Below, in pieces: positions 52,641-64,000 of a stretch of 64,000 nt of DNA. The notes under the pieces are model-generated. The model saw nothing but the letters and a program-made list of their open reading frames with translations. It did no database searches and was not told where the DNA came from. The stretch is from Kingdonia uniflora (Eukaryota; Streptophyta; Magnoliopsida; Ranunculales; Circaeasteraceae), in NCBI GenBank assembly GCA_014058105.1, contig JACGCM010002493.1:372001-436000 (forward strand), written 5' to 3'. A program made the position numbers and the translations under genes. The first letter of the stretch is position 1. Each line of letters opens with the position of its first letter.

Positions 52641-53962
52641 GAGCATCTCTAGCAGCGAGTGTGGGTTTGGGTGTGAGTTCTGACACCCTGGCCCACCAAA
52701 CCCACAACTCACACCCGACCTCTCCCAGCAGCCAGTGCGAGTTTCTTACGTGGTTTTTTTTTTTTTTTTAGAGGAGATTAAAACACCGCCGCATCAACTG
52801 TAACTAAAAACTCACATCCAATTCGACTATTTTCACAATTTTTACATCTAACTCTCTCAGAAATCCCTTGGTAAAAAAATTGAGTTAAAGAAAACTATAA
52901 CGTACCCGATCTTCTTCTGTTTTTCCGCTGCTATTCCTAAATCGTTCTTGAGCAACTATCCTCTTGTACGCCACACATTGTGCGTTAAGGGCATACCACT
53001 GAGATTTGGTCGACCCACAAGATCGTCGTGTGAGGCACTCGGGGTCTTTGTTAAAGGCAATGTTGACATTTTGATAGAAAGTAAAACCCTTTGTGCGACC
53101 ATTTTTTAGACAAAAGTTGTTACCCACGCCCTTGCGAGACACGTAAAGTCTGCGTCCGTCCAATGCATTCCAGCATCATCCGTCTCGTCCAAAAACTCAG
53201 CATCTTCTGGCACTTGCACGCTTGGTCTTTGTTTTGCGGGTGCTTTTTTCTTTCTTCATTTTCCTTTTTCTTTTTGGGGAGCCGCCGCTTCAACATGTAT
53301 TAATGCATTTGCGTCACTTTGACTGTGCTAAGTAGATTCACTATGGAATAGATAGTTCTGAAAGTAATTTGGCGGTTGAAAACCTTGAGGTTGAGTGAGC
53401 GGATATAGTTGATAGTACGGGCTAAACGCCTGAGGTTACGGTTGAGATAGTGTAAATGAACTTTGATATTGTCCATAACTGGGATCCCCTTGCGACATAG
53501 TAAACGGAGGTGGGGTATGTGATTGGAATTGAGGTTGAAATTGCGATGGGTTTTGGTAGAGGTATGGAGTGAATTGTGATAATGGGTGTTGAGCGAATGG
53601 TGTTAAATGTAGGTTTTGGAATGATGGGGTCGACGGTGTAGAGTTATTACTACTAGTGCCGGAGTTTGCTATTTGGGGAGAGCGTAGAAGTTATCCTCTA
53701 TACTAAACTTTCTTGGTTTTGGGTGAGAATAAGGAGGATCTAGATAAATAATTGAGTTTGGAGGAGTTTAGATCACCGCGCGGTGATCTAAACACCGCCA
53801 AACTCAACAAAAAATAGTGTGAGCTCCCTACACTCAGTTGAGTTCTTGTAGCGCCAGGTCATCAAACTCACACTCAGACAGTGCCTGCTAGGAGACGTTT
53901 GGGTGTGGGTTTGAGTGTGGGTTGGCAAACCCAACTTAACCCACACCCTGCTGCGTTTGCTC
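52641..53962. mobile_element. PIF/Harbinger-derived element with Myb-like ORF remnant
   Basis: The inverted ends GAGCATCTCTAGCAGCG and, in reverse, GAGCAAACGCAGCAGGG are followed by GTGTGGGTT on both sides. TAA is duplicated at 52638-52640 and 53963-53965. On the minus strand (53163-52888) the open frame with LTRRSCGSTKSQWYALNAQ and NSSGKTEEDRVR resembles the Myb-like/trihelix DNA-binding ORF1 of Harbinger elements. The adjacent 53340-53640 is Gln/Pro-coding low complexity. The DDE transposase is absent. The element starts 258 bp upstream of the SAC start codon. Confidence 0.8.
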
Positions 53963-53965
53963 TAA

Positions 53966-55855
53966 GCATTGTTCGGTATGACCTTAAATGACCCTGAACC
54001 TTAATTTATAGAATGTGGAGAATGATAAGTAGATGGGAGGCAAGGGAAACGTGGAAATTTAGAGGTTTGAAGTGGGACGGATGAAGGAAGAAGAAATAGA
54101 TGAGGAGAGGAGTGGAGTGGAGTGGAAGTTAGTACATTTAAAGTTGGTGGCATCTTTACATTTAGCATTTGCATGTGAAGAAAATACTTGGTAGTCACCA
54201 AATAGTAAAAACCACAATATGATATTCGCTACTTTAAAGAGGTTAGGAGCGCATACACTAGTGTCATGTCGTCTATATAGACCATAATGTGAAGTCGTCT
54301 TTAAGTATCCTGAAAATAATTCCTCGTATGTTATAGCTCATAGCAATATTTCTGAAAGGCTTAAATTTGATAATATTTTTCGATATCTTCACTTCCTTTT
54401 GAAATTTGAAGGCGCATTATTAATATATTCTCTTCACTTGTTTTAATTTATTTTATGTTTGTAAATTTAAAACAACATACATTTTATTACTACATAAATG
54501 AAATTTGTACATCGTTAAATAAAAGGTTATGAATAACCTATAAAGACAATGAAGTAAATGATTCATTGTGCTAAACATATATGGAAAGATATTATGTGTG
54601 AACGATGTCAAGTACACGGGGAGACACACAAAAAAAGAAGATATTTATAACTAATTTTAAAAAAATCAAAAAGAATATTAAACCCAACAATATCTCCAAA
54701 AAGTAATGTGTTCGCACGCACGCACGTTCACAATTGCTCGTTAATAAAAAAACTTGATGCCATATGTTGGTGGTAGCACTAGTGTAATGACTTGTTTTCT
54801 AGCAAGTCGAAAACACGTCTTACACCAGTGTTAAGAACAGATATTATGCAAGTACGAGAGTAAATTACACAGTATCTAGCGTGGAAAACCTTTCAATAGG
54901 TTAAAAACCACGACCTCTAGTGAGGATTTTGAAAAGAGAGAGTGTTGTATTACGATTGACTAGTTATTACAGAGAGAAAGTGGAGTGATTACAGAAAATG
55001 CAAGTGTAATCTTCTCTAAGTATGTCATGCATAATAACTAGCCATCGATCCCCTTTTGGTCCCCTTTCCAGGTAGCTTTTTATAGGTCTTATAATACGAC
55101 CGCTGGGTACATTTAATGATAAGCGTTATGGTCGTCTAAACTTGATGAGCTTTGATGAGATTTTCTGTAACGTCTTGGTATTTGTTATTTGCTGATCTGT
55201 AACGGCCTTCTTAATTGCACTTCAGACCGTTTGGAGAAGATACGATCTCTTGTGGAGTTCACATGTATGCGAGCTATTTGATGAATAGAGGAGTATCTTC
55301 TGCAATGTGAGTTTAGAAAATGCTTCAAAGTCTTCGAACTGTAGGCGAGAACTCGTTTTCATCAGGACTTTTTGTTCTTAGGTCTTGGATTGTTGTTGAT
55401 CCGAGCTATATCAGTTCGGATACCGTACTGAGTACGGGGTTTAAAAATAAGTCCATTACAACTAGAAATTGTAAGTATTGCGTTGTCCGCTGAGGCATGT
55501 TATGTTAACATGCAAATATTGTTGTCATTGCAGAATGCCAATGATTTGGCACTTTTCATTGAACTTTGTTGTTTAGTCTAAACAAAGCGAACAAAGCGTC
55601 GTTTACTTTGTATAGTGAAAATTTCACGTCGTATATACTAATCAAGAAACACCCTCTGTTCCAACCGATTTCCACTCTCAATAGCAAAAATTTGAGGTTT
55701 TTACAATAATCACTGTTCACACATCAAAGATTTGCAATTAATTCGTTTCATCATCACCCCTCACACCACAGTACTCTATGATTCTAATTTAGTGATTGAA
55801 AATTGGTAAATTAGGGTTTCAAATTCAAAGAAATACTGTCTTTTAGGTATTTGAA
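53966..55855. other. Intergenic, with possible old retroelement sequence
   Basis: No gene is recognised. A section at about 54840-55450 (ending in CGGATACCGTACTGAGTAC) has the feel of a decayed LTR or leader but no bounded structure. The last 150 bp is probably the promoter/5'UTR of the SPRY gene at 55856. Confidence 0.4.
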
Positions 55856-57340
55856 ATGGTAAATAATCAAGAAAATGGAGTTAGTTACAGTGTAGAGCTT
55901 TCGACACTCGGATTGGATCGGCGAGGTTCGGAAGATGTCGATATCGATGAGCAAGAAGAAGTTCCGACGCATTTAAACACTATAAACAGCTCTGCTGGAT
56001 TCCTCGTGGTGTCGATGGATAAGTTGTCGGTTCAGTATACAAATGTGAACTTACATGGGCATGATGTAGGAGTAGTGCAGGCGAATTGCGCGGCGCCCTC
56101 GAGGAGACTGGTTTATTATTTCGAGATATATGTGAAGAATGCGGGTGCCAAGGGGCAGATTGCAATAGGGTTTACGAATGAGCATTTTAAAATGCGGCGA
56201 CAACCTGGGTGAGAATTTAGAATTTATTTGTGTTTTTAGTTAGTACTGTGTATTTCGTAAAACATATTATTGTATGAGAATTGGATCTTGAACAATTTAG
56301 TAGTTGATATGAAGTATTGAGAGTTGCATAGTATACCCTTTACAGTTTACCAGGATAGTATTATATAATAAAGGAAGTAGAGGGTGTTTGAGTGGAGTCT
56401 GCTAAAGTTGCAGTGTTGCATTGAACTATTTTGAGCGATGGGAGCTACGTCGTAGGAGGATGGAATGCAGTTGGAGCAAAACCTCAAATGTATAAGGATC
56501 TTTTAGAACGATAAGTGTCAATATGTTGGCAACAATGTGGTACTAGGTATTAAGGACTAATGTATTAAGTGATTTAATTTTTATAGAATTGTGGTTAGGC
56601 AAAACTGGCCTCGCTTTATAATTTCCCTCTCCCAATCCCCCACCCCCACCCCCACCCCCACTTCCCTATGCTCCAGCTCCAGCTCTTGTTGATGATAATC
56701 TATGTTTTCATGTGGCAGTTGGGAAGCAAACAGTTATGGATACCATGGGGATGATGGATTGCTATACCGGGGACAGGGAAAAGGAGAAAGCTTCGGTCCA
56801 ACCTTTACAGCTGGCGATACAATTGGTGGTGGGATTAACTATGGTTCGCAGGAGTTCTTTTTCACGTATGTCAGTTGTCATACAATCACATTAATGAATT
56901 ATGTATTTTGGTCTTTAAATTAGACCATCATGGGAATATTGTTGGATTATAGAACCCCCATGGTGAATGAAAATAAATTCCGTTTTTGATTAGCCATATT
57001 TGTTATTCAAGTTCATTTGGAACAAGGATTCATCTCTTATGGCTCAAAGTCTTATTTTTGGTGCTAATGTTATTGTGCAGGAAAAATGGAAAGCTAGTTG
57101 GAGCATTCTACAAGGATGTGAAAGGCGCATTATTTCCTACTATTGCTGTTCACAGCCAAAATGAAGAGTATGCTTTGATACATTTTTTTTACCTGTTCGT
57201 CCTTTGCATGGAATAACATAGGGCAATTTATTTATTATTTGTAGTATCATTGAAGTGTCAGAGGATCTGATACATCGTGATGTCATTTATTCAGGGTGTA
57301 TGTCAACTTCGGACAAAAATCCTTTATTTTTGATGTTGAG
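55856..57340 (+). CDS. RanBPM-like SPRY-domain protein, 5' part only
   Basis: Four exons (55856-56208, 56719-56865, 57081-57167, 57295-57340) join in phase for 211 codons. After an acidic N-terminus the SPRY domain runs from about residue 50: YYFEIYVKNAGAKGQIAIGF, WEANSYGYHGDDGLLY, FGPTFTAGDTIGGGINY, FTKNGKLVGAFY, LFPTIAVHSQNEEVYVNFGQ. This matches plant RanBPM/CTLH-complex (GID E3 ligase) subunits, which normally continue with LisH, CTLH and CRA domains. A good donor (GAG then GTAAGC) follows 57340, but no further exon is seen before the window ends. Either the gene resumes beyond 64000 across an intron containing a Helitron, or it is truncated. Confidence 0.85.
56637..56662. repeat. (CCCCCA)n microsatellite
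   Basis: Four CCCCCA-type units lie in intron 1 of the SPRY gene. Confidence 0.85.
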
Positions 57341-57944
57341 GTAAGCTAAAATTTCAGGCACTCTTATTGCTACCTGGTTCATTATTGTAGTCATAGAAAG
57401 TATCTAATTACTTATTTAGTTCTTCATAATCTAGTTTATGATGAATTGGTGTTTTATTATATACTTTGTGCGCTCATATTTATTTTTCCTTGGCAGTTTT
57501 TGGTTTGAATTTATTATGTAAAAGTTCACATTTTTTATTTATTTTGTGATTCTTAGTTGTTAATCGTAACGTGGTTGAAACTCCTCTTTTTGAGAAAGTC
57601 AGAATATGATTAACTGAAAAGAACCTTTTCGAGGTGGAATGAATACAACCCGAAGGTACACAGCATTGCGTTGGATCCACTATTACGAAATCATTCCATC
57701 GCTCACAGGATCTTCAAACCTCACCTTCCTTATGTGAGTGGATGAGGAATGAGGATGCCCAATACACAATAGGCCCATAAATGTCAAAAGAAGATCGTCC
57801 GCAGTCTTAGTTCCTTTTGAAATGCCTATAGTTCCTTTCCTTCCTTCTATAGAACATATCCCATTGCATGTTGAATAAGGTTCTAAAGGATTTTACCAAT
57901 CTTGTTTCTAAATGGCTTGCACCACCATGCTTTCAAAGATATAA
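57341..57944 (+). other. Intron or flank of SPRY gene
   Basis: No continuation exon of the RanBPM-like protein is visible. The sequence is AT-rich up to the Helitron terminus. Confidence 0.5.
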
Positions 57945-60900
57945 CTAGTATACCGGGTGCCGGTGGGACCGACCTCGACTTTGTTTTATTAAAATTCTCT
58001 CAATAGAGTTAATAAACAATATACCAAATAACTTGAGATTTGAAAGTTCAAATTAGCATTAACACTAAGAACTTAAAACTTTAACTATTTTTTAAATTTT
58101 ATGTACGCTATATTTGTGTGACATAGAAAATGATCTTAAGAATACATATTTTACATTAAATAGAGATGAACCTCAATACATAGGTTATTCTGTTGAAGTT
58201 AAAACTTTCCATCATATGAACATTGTTTCAAGGGATCTTGGGGAAAAAATATCAATAAATATCAGTAATATGTAATTTTTAAAATACAAACTTTAATTTA
58301 TGAGAATATGAAAATGATTTGAAACATACCTTAGAACGGATTTGGTTGAAGAGTCATTAACTCCAAATGATCTTCTTCTGATAATCTAAAATTTAGTCTT
58401 GCGCACCTTCCAATTTTTTGGAGTCTTTCGAAACTGAACATGGGATGGAAAGCAAAGTCTTTCAACTTTCTGGTGCGTGATAATGCGACAAACGATAATC
58501 CAAGGCTTTCTCTTTCGGTAATGTCAACAATGGCCCAATCAAGGGTGCGTCTTTGACTTTTGTGAACCGTTATTGCCCAACATAGAAGTAATGGTATTTG
58601 AGTTTGCTGACATGATGTGCCCGAAGACATTTTCCAATTTACCGTTTGTGGAGGGATAGGAATGACGTTACTTCCTTCACGAAAGCTGGGACCACGGTAA
58701 TTATCAAAATCCACCATTACTGCAAGTGGTTGATCATTTGGTGGGTTAGAAGAGAGTGAGTACACAATGTCAACAACAATGGCCATTGCACCATTGACAA
58801 GTCCATTTTGTACCGCAAAGTTAGATCGTAACATAACGCGTGCACCTGATATATTTTTCTAAATCTTTTACATCATCTGTAGGATCGTTAAAAGTTGTTT
58901 CACAATTATTTCTTAAAGGAATGCGTGCTACAGGTTTCCCAAGCTAAATCAAGCGATCACGATTGTGGTCATTAGCTGCTATCCTTGTGGGAAATAAGCG
59001 AAGAACATGTTTGAAGTTTTCCTTTTCTTCGTTAGGTAGCGCTGACCAATCCCTAGTTTTAAAGAGGTTCCAATCTTTGAGAATACATGTTCCATTGCTT
59101 AGTCTTCCTAATGCTTCCCTGAAAGGTGCTTGCTTATCGCCTGCTTGACGAAAGATATGTGATAGCCTGACACATTGCTCAAAACCTGCATATGCGACTC
59201 CCCCATATTGTTGCATGTAGTTCCCATTTTTCGAATATAAGGGACTATAAAAAACTGGAGGTAATTGACGCATATTTCCCACCAAGACAACAGAAACACC
59301 ACCGAATAACTCATTTACCGCAAAGATGTCGCGACAACGTAGATCAACATTTGCAATCATGGACTTGCCGTGCATACTATACTCGTCAATAATGATCAAT
59401 TGAGTGTCTTTGAATTCTTCCTGCTTACGTCGACAATGTTCACCTATCATTTGCTTATAAGACGATCTTCTTTCAACGGAGATACATAACCCATGGTGGA
59501 TAGTAGAACCTCCAATGTTGAAGGCAGTAACTCCAGTTGGAGCCATTATGCGAACTGATTTGCTTGTTCCGAAATGCATAACAGTTGATCGAACAATGGC
59601 ATTGATCAAAGTTCATTTTCCGGTACCCGCTCCACCACAAATAATCATTCGAATAGATTTTTCATCTGAGTGTTTTCAGTATTACATCATGAGCCATTCG
59701 TTGATCATCAGACATGCTCTCTAAAGGAACTAAAGGAACAGCAAGGGCATTGTCTAGCACTTCATCTACCATTGCATCACTAGCACGTAAGTTGTTGTGG
59801 ATGAATTTCCTCTCAATATCAATATTGGGATACCGTTCCAAAGCTTCAGCCCAATTGTATGAAGTATCAAAGTCTCTCAAACCCACTTCTATCTCCTCTC
59901 CAGGCATAAATGTCGGTCCCATTGCTGCTGCCATAATCCATTCTTCACGTTGATTTTGTTCGATTTAAGTATCCACATTTGGATCATCTTCAATATCGTC
60001 ATCAATTGGATTTGGAAGAGTAGGAAATTCTGCCAAGCCTAAGTTCATGTATCGATCTGCCCAAGTGTTGAAATTTCCCTTTGCTTCGCTGAGACTTCTA
60101 TAATGATGTTGAAGGACTTGTTGACAAAATTGTTCCCATTTTTCACCAATATGAGGAATGTTTCCATTTAACTCAGGGATTATTCTTACAATAAATTCCA
60201 CGCGAGGTTTATGCCAAACATTACTTGCATATTTATATTTCTTGGCCATTTCAAGTAGAGAAGTTTCTTCATAATTGGTAGGTCGTTGCATATACTTGGG
60301 TATAAAACCTGGGTCTGTTCCCATCGCCTCATCATCATCATCAAATTGTCGACGCCGAATTAATGTCGATAACATACTCGTCTCGCTCACTTCTAAATGA
60401 ATTATATTTCTAGATGAACGTGCAAGGCGATATGACATTAACAAATGGCAAACTTCTTGAGCTAATATGTCGTTCAAATACACTTTTTATAAGTAGTTTA
60501 TTGATTGATGACTTTGATGTTTGATACGGTCTATGAACATCATCAACTATTGCTCGTAGAGTATCAGTAAATGTTTTTTTGATACTGGTTCTGATTTGGC
60601 TGCATACTTCCCAATATAATTTACCACAGTTTGCACAAAAAGAATTGGGGACCAATCAATGTTAGCGCGCCACGATTGAAGAACTTTCCGATTATGAGAA
60701 CACACCAAAGGATCATTTCGTCGAGAAAGAAAACGAAACATTTTACTGTTTGGTGGTTCTTCTATAATTTATGACCAGGAAAGCACATCAAATGGGTATT
60801 TAAAATGACGGACCATCTGTTTCGTTGTTTTGTGAAGTCACATGCAGTAACTTCTACATCTCGAATGCCGCATTACCCAATTCACCAAGTTAGCGTAATC

Positions 60901-63350
60901 TTCATTATCAATATCCATATTAGCATCCAATGGCACATTTCGTGCACAAGGATGTTCTTGCTCTTGAGAAGAATCTGAAAGATTGGGGTTTGTACATGAA
61001 ACGAGGCGGTCAAAGTATCAATGATTCTCGCATTATCACTTGTGTTTGTTCCTACCCCAGGTAAGTCGGAAGCACCATTTAGCCAAAGGAACCCATGTAT
61101 GTGTCCACTTCCACGATTTTGCCATTCATATCAAAACCAATGATCTTTCACAGAAAACTCTAGAGTTAAGAAGTCACGAATGTATGCGTCAACTCTTTCT
61201 TGGAAAACCCATGAAGCAATTAATGGATTTTCATTTAGTAATTGAGTTTTTCGTTTCTTTGCTGATTAGAATCCATGTTCTGCAACTTGTATTACGGGTC
61301 AAGTAGTCTATATAACTCCGGCCATTGCATATCAGCAGCACTAAGGGTAAAAAAAATAGTAGGTGCATCTCATTGGTTTAACATAACAGTGAGCTCTTTT
61401 AATCTAGTGAACCAATAAGCACGACTTTCACGAATACTCTTTGCATAGTAAGATATTTGTTGAGCTAATTGTCGATCCCCAAAATTCAACATTTCCCGAA
61501 TATCTTGTATTGTTAAATTTCCATCTCCTGGATTCTTCTTAACGTGAACATCTCCAAGCTGAAGAGCACGCCATCTTGAAAGTGAATTCCAAGCAAAATA
61601 ACGAAACCTCGAGTCTTTAGCAAAACGTTCATCCCCATATTTCATTAAGTATTGTAAATATTCAAGTGACGTAACTTTTCTCGGACGTGCTTCTCTTAAA
61701 TCTGCATTTCCAAAGGGAAATAATGTAGGGAATGCCATTACGATATACCCAGGAGAAGAGAACTCATCTATTGCGTAGGTCGTCAAAGGCATTTGAACAG
61801 TCATTTGGTCAACTTCTGCAGCTTGGGGGACAGATAGTATAGCACTTTGTTGATTTTGTTGAATTACAGCTGCGACTATACCGGCTATCTCAAATTCATC
61901 TATGTGAGTATCATTAGCCTCGAGATCTGGCGGTCTATCGTCATCATTTGGATTTTGAACAATATTATCACACGGATTATCTTTGGTATGCGGAAGATTT
62001 CCAGGAATTCCATCCTTTGGTAATGCTTGGAGAGTTCTTTCGTTAATGTCGATATTACCATAAAAGACATGATTTTGCTTAAGCCAAACTAAGGCTTGGC
62101 GCATAAACTCACGTCGTACTCGAAACTCTTTGCTTGCATGTGTCCTACTTCTGTTAACTATCAATATCGCCGATAAATCCTCTGGCTTGGAAGGCAATGA
62201 GGTGGCTATTGCATTGACGTCTTGGGCAAAATTGATCACGTTCCCACTATATTTGTATTGTTAACGTTTAAAAAGATAAACCGACATCATTGGATGGATA
62301 CGTGCTATGAGTATCCCCTCAAGTGGAGTAAGATGGGATAACTCACTTGTAACACTTCCAGGATCCATTAAATTTGTCGAACTAAACTTGTTTGGTAAGC
62401 CAAGACCTGGGTTGTTAGAGAAACAAATAGAACAAGTTGAAGAAGAAATCATCTTTAAATAAGGAAAAAAACGATTGCAGTTTGGGCAACTTTCCTATTG
62501 GAATTTTTGGCAAGAGCTCCAAAATTGTTGGGCATTGGTAATTCTGACAACTTCGGATGCTAATGGATAAACATTCGGTGTAGTTCGTTGAGTGTTGTGG
62601 TCAGTTATGTGTTGGTGTGAGGTGCTAGGGGTTGTGTTTTGATGGGAGCGAGAAAGTCTTCTGCGTTTAGTATCAAGAACTTGTATAGCTGCACGTTCCT
62701 CTATAGTTTGTTGAGCACATGCTCTCCGTCGGTGTGAGGAATCCTGAGCTTGTTTGATTTGACGTTCTGCACTGGTCTGTGGATTTCTAGACCTTAATTC
62801 TCTTCTTCGTGAAGCTTCAATTGCATTTCTTCGTTGACGCTCTTGAGCAGTCTCTCGAGAGCGTCGAACGCGTTGCGATGAAGAACGATTTGCCAAGTTT
62901 GTCTCATTTTCGTAAGATTGTCTAAAGGGAGATGACATTCCTATAAAGAATATTTGAGTAGTTAATAGTTCGGAAGAGAAAAATATATTCTTTCTTTAGA
63001 GAAGGCATCTAGTACAGTAAGAAGATAGTAAAATATATATCATAAATGAAGTTTGATGTAAATGAAACTAACAACTCATTCACAGTAAACCAAATAAACA
63101 CAATATGCATAAAAAATTAAGTAAACATTAAACACAATGTAAAGATAGATATGAGATTTTTTTGTATATACTTATAGAAATATGAGCATAATGTAGTTCA
63201 ATCTTGGTCATTTAGGAAAATACCTATCTTTAACGTCGTGATTAGTATTTCCTAGTTTCTTGAGAACAATTTTGGCGTCTAATCATGAATTCCCAGTTTC
63301 TCGAGAACAATATAAGTGCACCTGCAAAAATTCAAATGATTAATGTGAAG
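57945..63350 (-). mobile_element. Decayed autonomous-type Helitron
   Basis: The 3' terminus on the minus strand has the hairpin ACCGG-CAC-CCGGT followed by ATA and CTAG (57948-57945), then T as the host base: the hairpin plus CTRR-T signature of Helitrons. Upstream on the same strand lie, in order, a Helitron_like_N/Rep region and a PIF1-type helicase region. The 5' TC terminus was not found, so the right boundary is approximate and could extend further. Confidence 0.85.
58331..62938 (-). pseudogene. Helitron RepHel polyprotein remnant
   Basis: In order on the minus strand: a basic Arg/Gln-rich N-terminus (62938-62495); a Cys-containing segment and Helitron_like_N domain (about 62452-61370, with MAFPTLFPFGNADLREARP); an HUH Rep region (SGHIHGFLWLNGA, around 61070-61130) in a frame broken from its neighbours; PIF1 helicase (59615-58944, with APTGVTAFNIGGSTIH, LIIIDEYSM, LVGNMRQLPPVF); and the helicase C-terminus (58834-58331, with LPLLLCWAITVHKSQ-like and LSFVALSRTRKL). 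Multiple frameshifts and stops occur. In the Walker A box (CGGAGTGK) the next codon is TGA (59615-59613), so the copy is inactive. Confidence 0.92.
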
Positions 63351-64000
63351 ATCTTGAATGGATTTTTATTTGCAATAAACTTTATCATATGCAACTATTA
63401 TCAGCTCACATGTGGGTTTGCATAATACGCAGAACAAAGTAGGAGATTGTTGATAATGCTCAATTCTAAACTTAAAAAAACCCCAAATACCCAAGTGTGT
63501 TATGCATTGGACAACACCCTTCTCCATTGTTAGCACCTCAACACATACTTCATCTTAATTGATTCTATATTTGTGACCGCCTAGAGTGAAGTTATTGCAT
63601 GCGGCATTCTATGTTTGTTTGCTTGATCTGAAGAGCTTTTTATGGCAGGCTCTCTTTTTGACCCTTGCAGTTATGCTTCAAATCAAGCGAAACTCATACA
63701 AATATGTATGTTGTGGACTAAGTAAGTTTAAGAGCATGTTTAACAAAATTCCCCAATGGCGACAAATTGTTTTTTGTTTTTTTTTGAAGTACTCTCTTCA
63801 AAGTACTCCATGTGTGTGAGAGAACATAACAGTCTAAAAAAAATACATACAGGGAAGCTCTTCCCATATTTTAATAATCATTCACTCTTTCATCCGTTTC
63901 CCCTAAAAACCCAACTCTCTCTCTCTCTCAAAGCTTTTTACACAAACACATAATGGGTATTGTTTTGCTAAACCAAGATCATCATCTCCTTACAAAATTT
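63351..64000 (+). other. Intergenic with a possible gene start at the edge
   Basis: TTTAAGAGCATGTTTAACAA (from about 63727) resembles the TAA plus GAGCAT left end of the local Harbinger-type MITEs, but no right end is present. After a CT-rich stretch (about 63917-63929) an ATG at 63953 opens a frame (MGIVLLNQDHHLLTKF) that runs off the window. It may be the start of a plus-strand gene. There is no homology to support it. Confidence 0.25.

Noticed and set aside
52885..53163. Independent host gene on the minus strand
   Set aside because: It lies wholly inside an element with TIRs and a TAA duplication and resembles Harbinger ORF1, so it is transposon-derived.
54840..55450. Possible LTR or retroelement leader
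   Set aside because: No TG/CA ends, target duplication or coding remnant could be located.

Overview
This window is plant nuclear DNA, most likely from a flowering plant and probably a eudicot. It is AT-rich, its genes have many GT-AG introns, and its families are plant-specific or plant-type: GA 2-oxidase, class III peroxidase, MORF editing factor, TOM1-like VHS/GAT protein, and a CDKAL1-type methylthiotransferase with a plant-type layout. The transposons (Harbinger, MULE-like, hAT-like, CACTA, Helitron, Ty1/copia) also fit. I cannot name the species from sequence alone. I rebuilt the gene models by joining exons at GT/AG boundaries and checking that reading phase is kept at every junction. 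Seven models close to a whole number of codons and one is partial.

Layout, left to right. 1-3.1 kb: intergenic, with a Harbinger-type MITE and a CACTA-like end. 3.36-4.64 kb (+): gibberellin 2-oxidase-like dioxygenase, followed by a decayed second copy of its last exon. 5.48-7.16 kb (+): TOD1/DUF616-type Golgi protein. 8.06-8.87 kb: solo LTR with a perfect 5-bp target duplication. 9.0-10.4 kb (-): class III peroxidase. 11.7-12.4 kb: a MITE nested in inverted orientation inside a MITE of its own family. 13.9-16.7 kb (+): MORF1-like organellar RNA editing factor with a 51-bp coding tandem repeat. 18.5-28.9 kb (-): TOM1-like (TOL) ESCRT-0-type protein whose last intron holds several transposons. 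30.3-34.3 kb: hAT-like element interrupted by a short Ty1/copia element with an inverted extra LTR-leader. 34.7-39.5 kb (-): CDKAL1-like tRNA methylthiotransferase. 39.6 kb (+): tRNA-Ser(GCU). 40.1-52.4 kb (-): SAC-domain phosphoinositide phosphatase (917 aa, 16 exons), with a 4.4-kb intron filled by a giant inverted-repeat element. 52.6-54.0 kb: Harbinger derivative in the SAC upstream region. 55.9-57.3 kb (+): 5' part of a RanBPM/SPRY gene. 57.9-about 63 kb (-): decayed Helitron.

The genes are unrelated housekeeping, hormone, cell-wall and trafficking functions, as is usual for a plant chromosome segment; I see no cluster acting in one pathway. The most informative material is the mobile-element structure. 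I found no convincing new biological system. The closest things to one are the inverted-repeat retroelement, the self-nested MITE, and the divergent pairing of a t6A-class tRNA gene with a t6A-tRNA methylthiotransferase gene.
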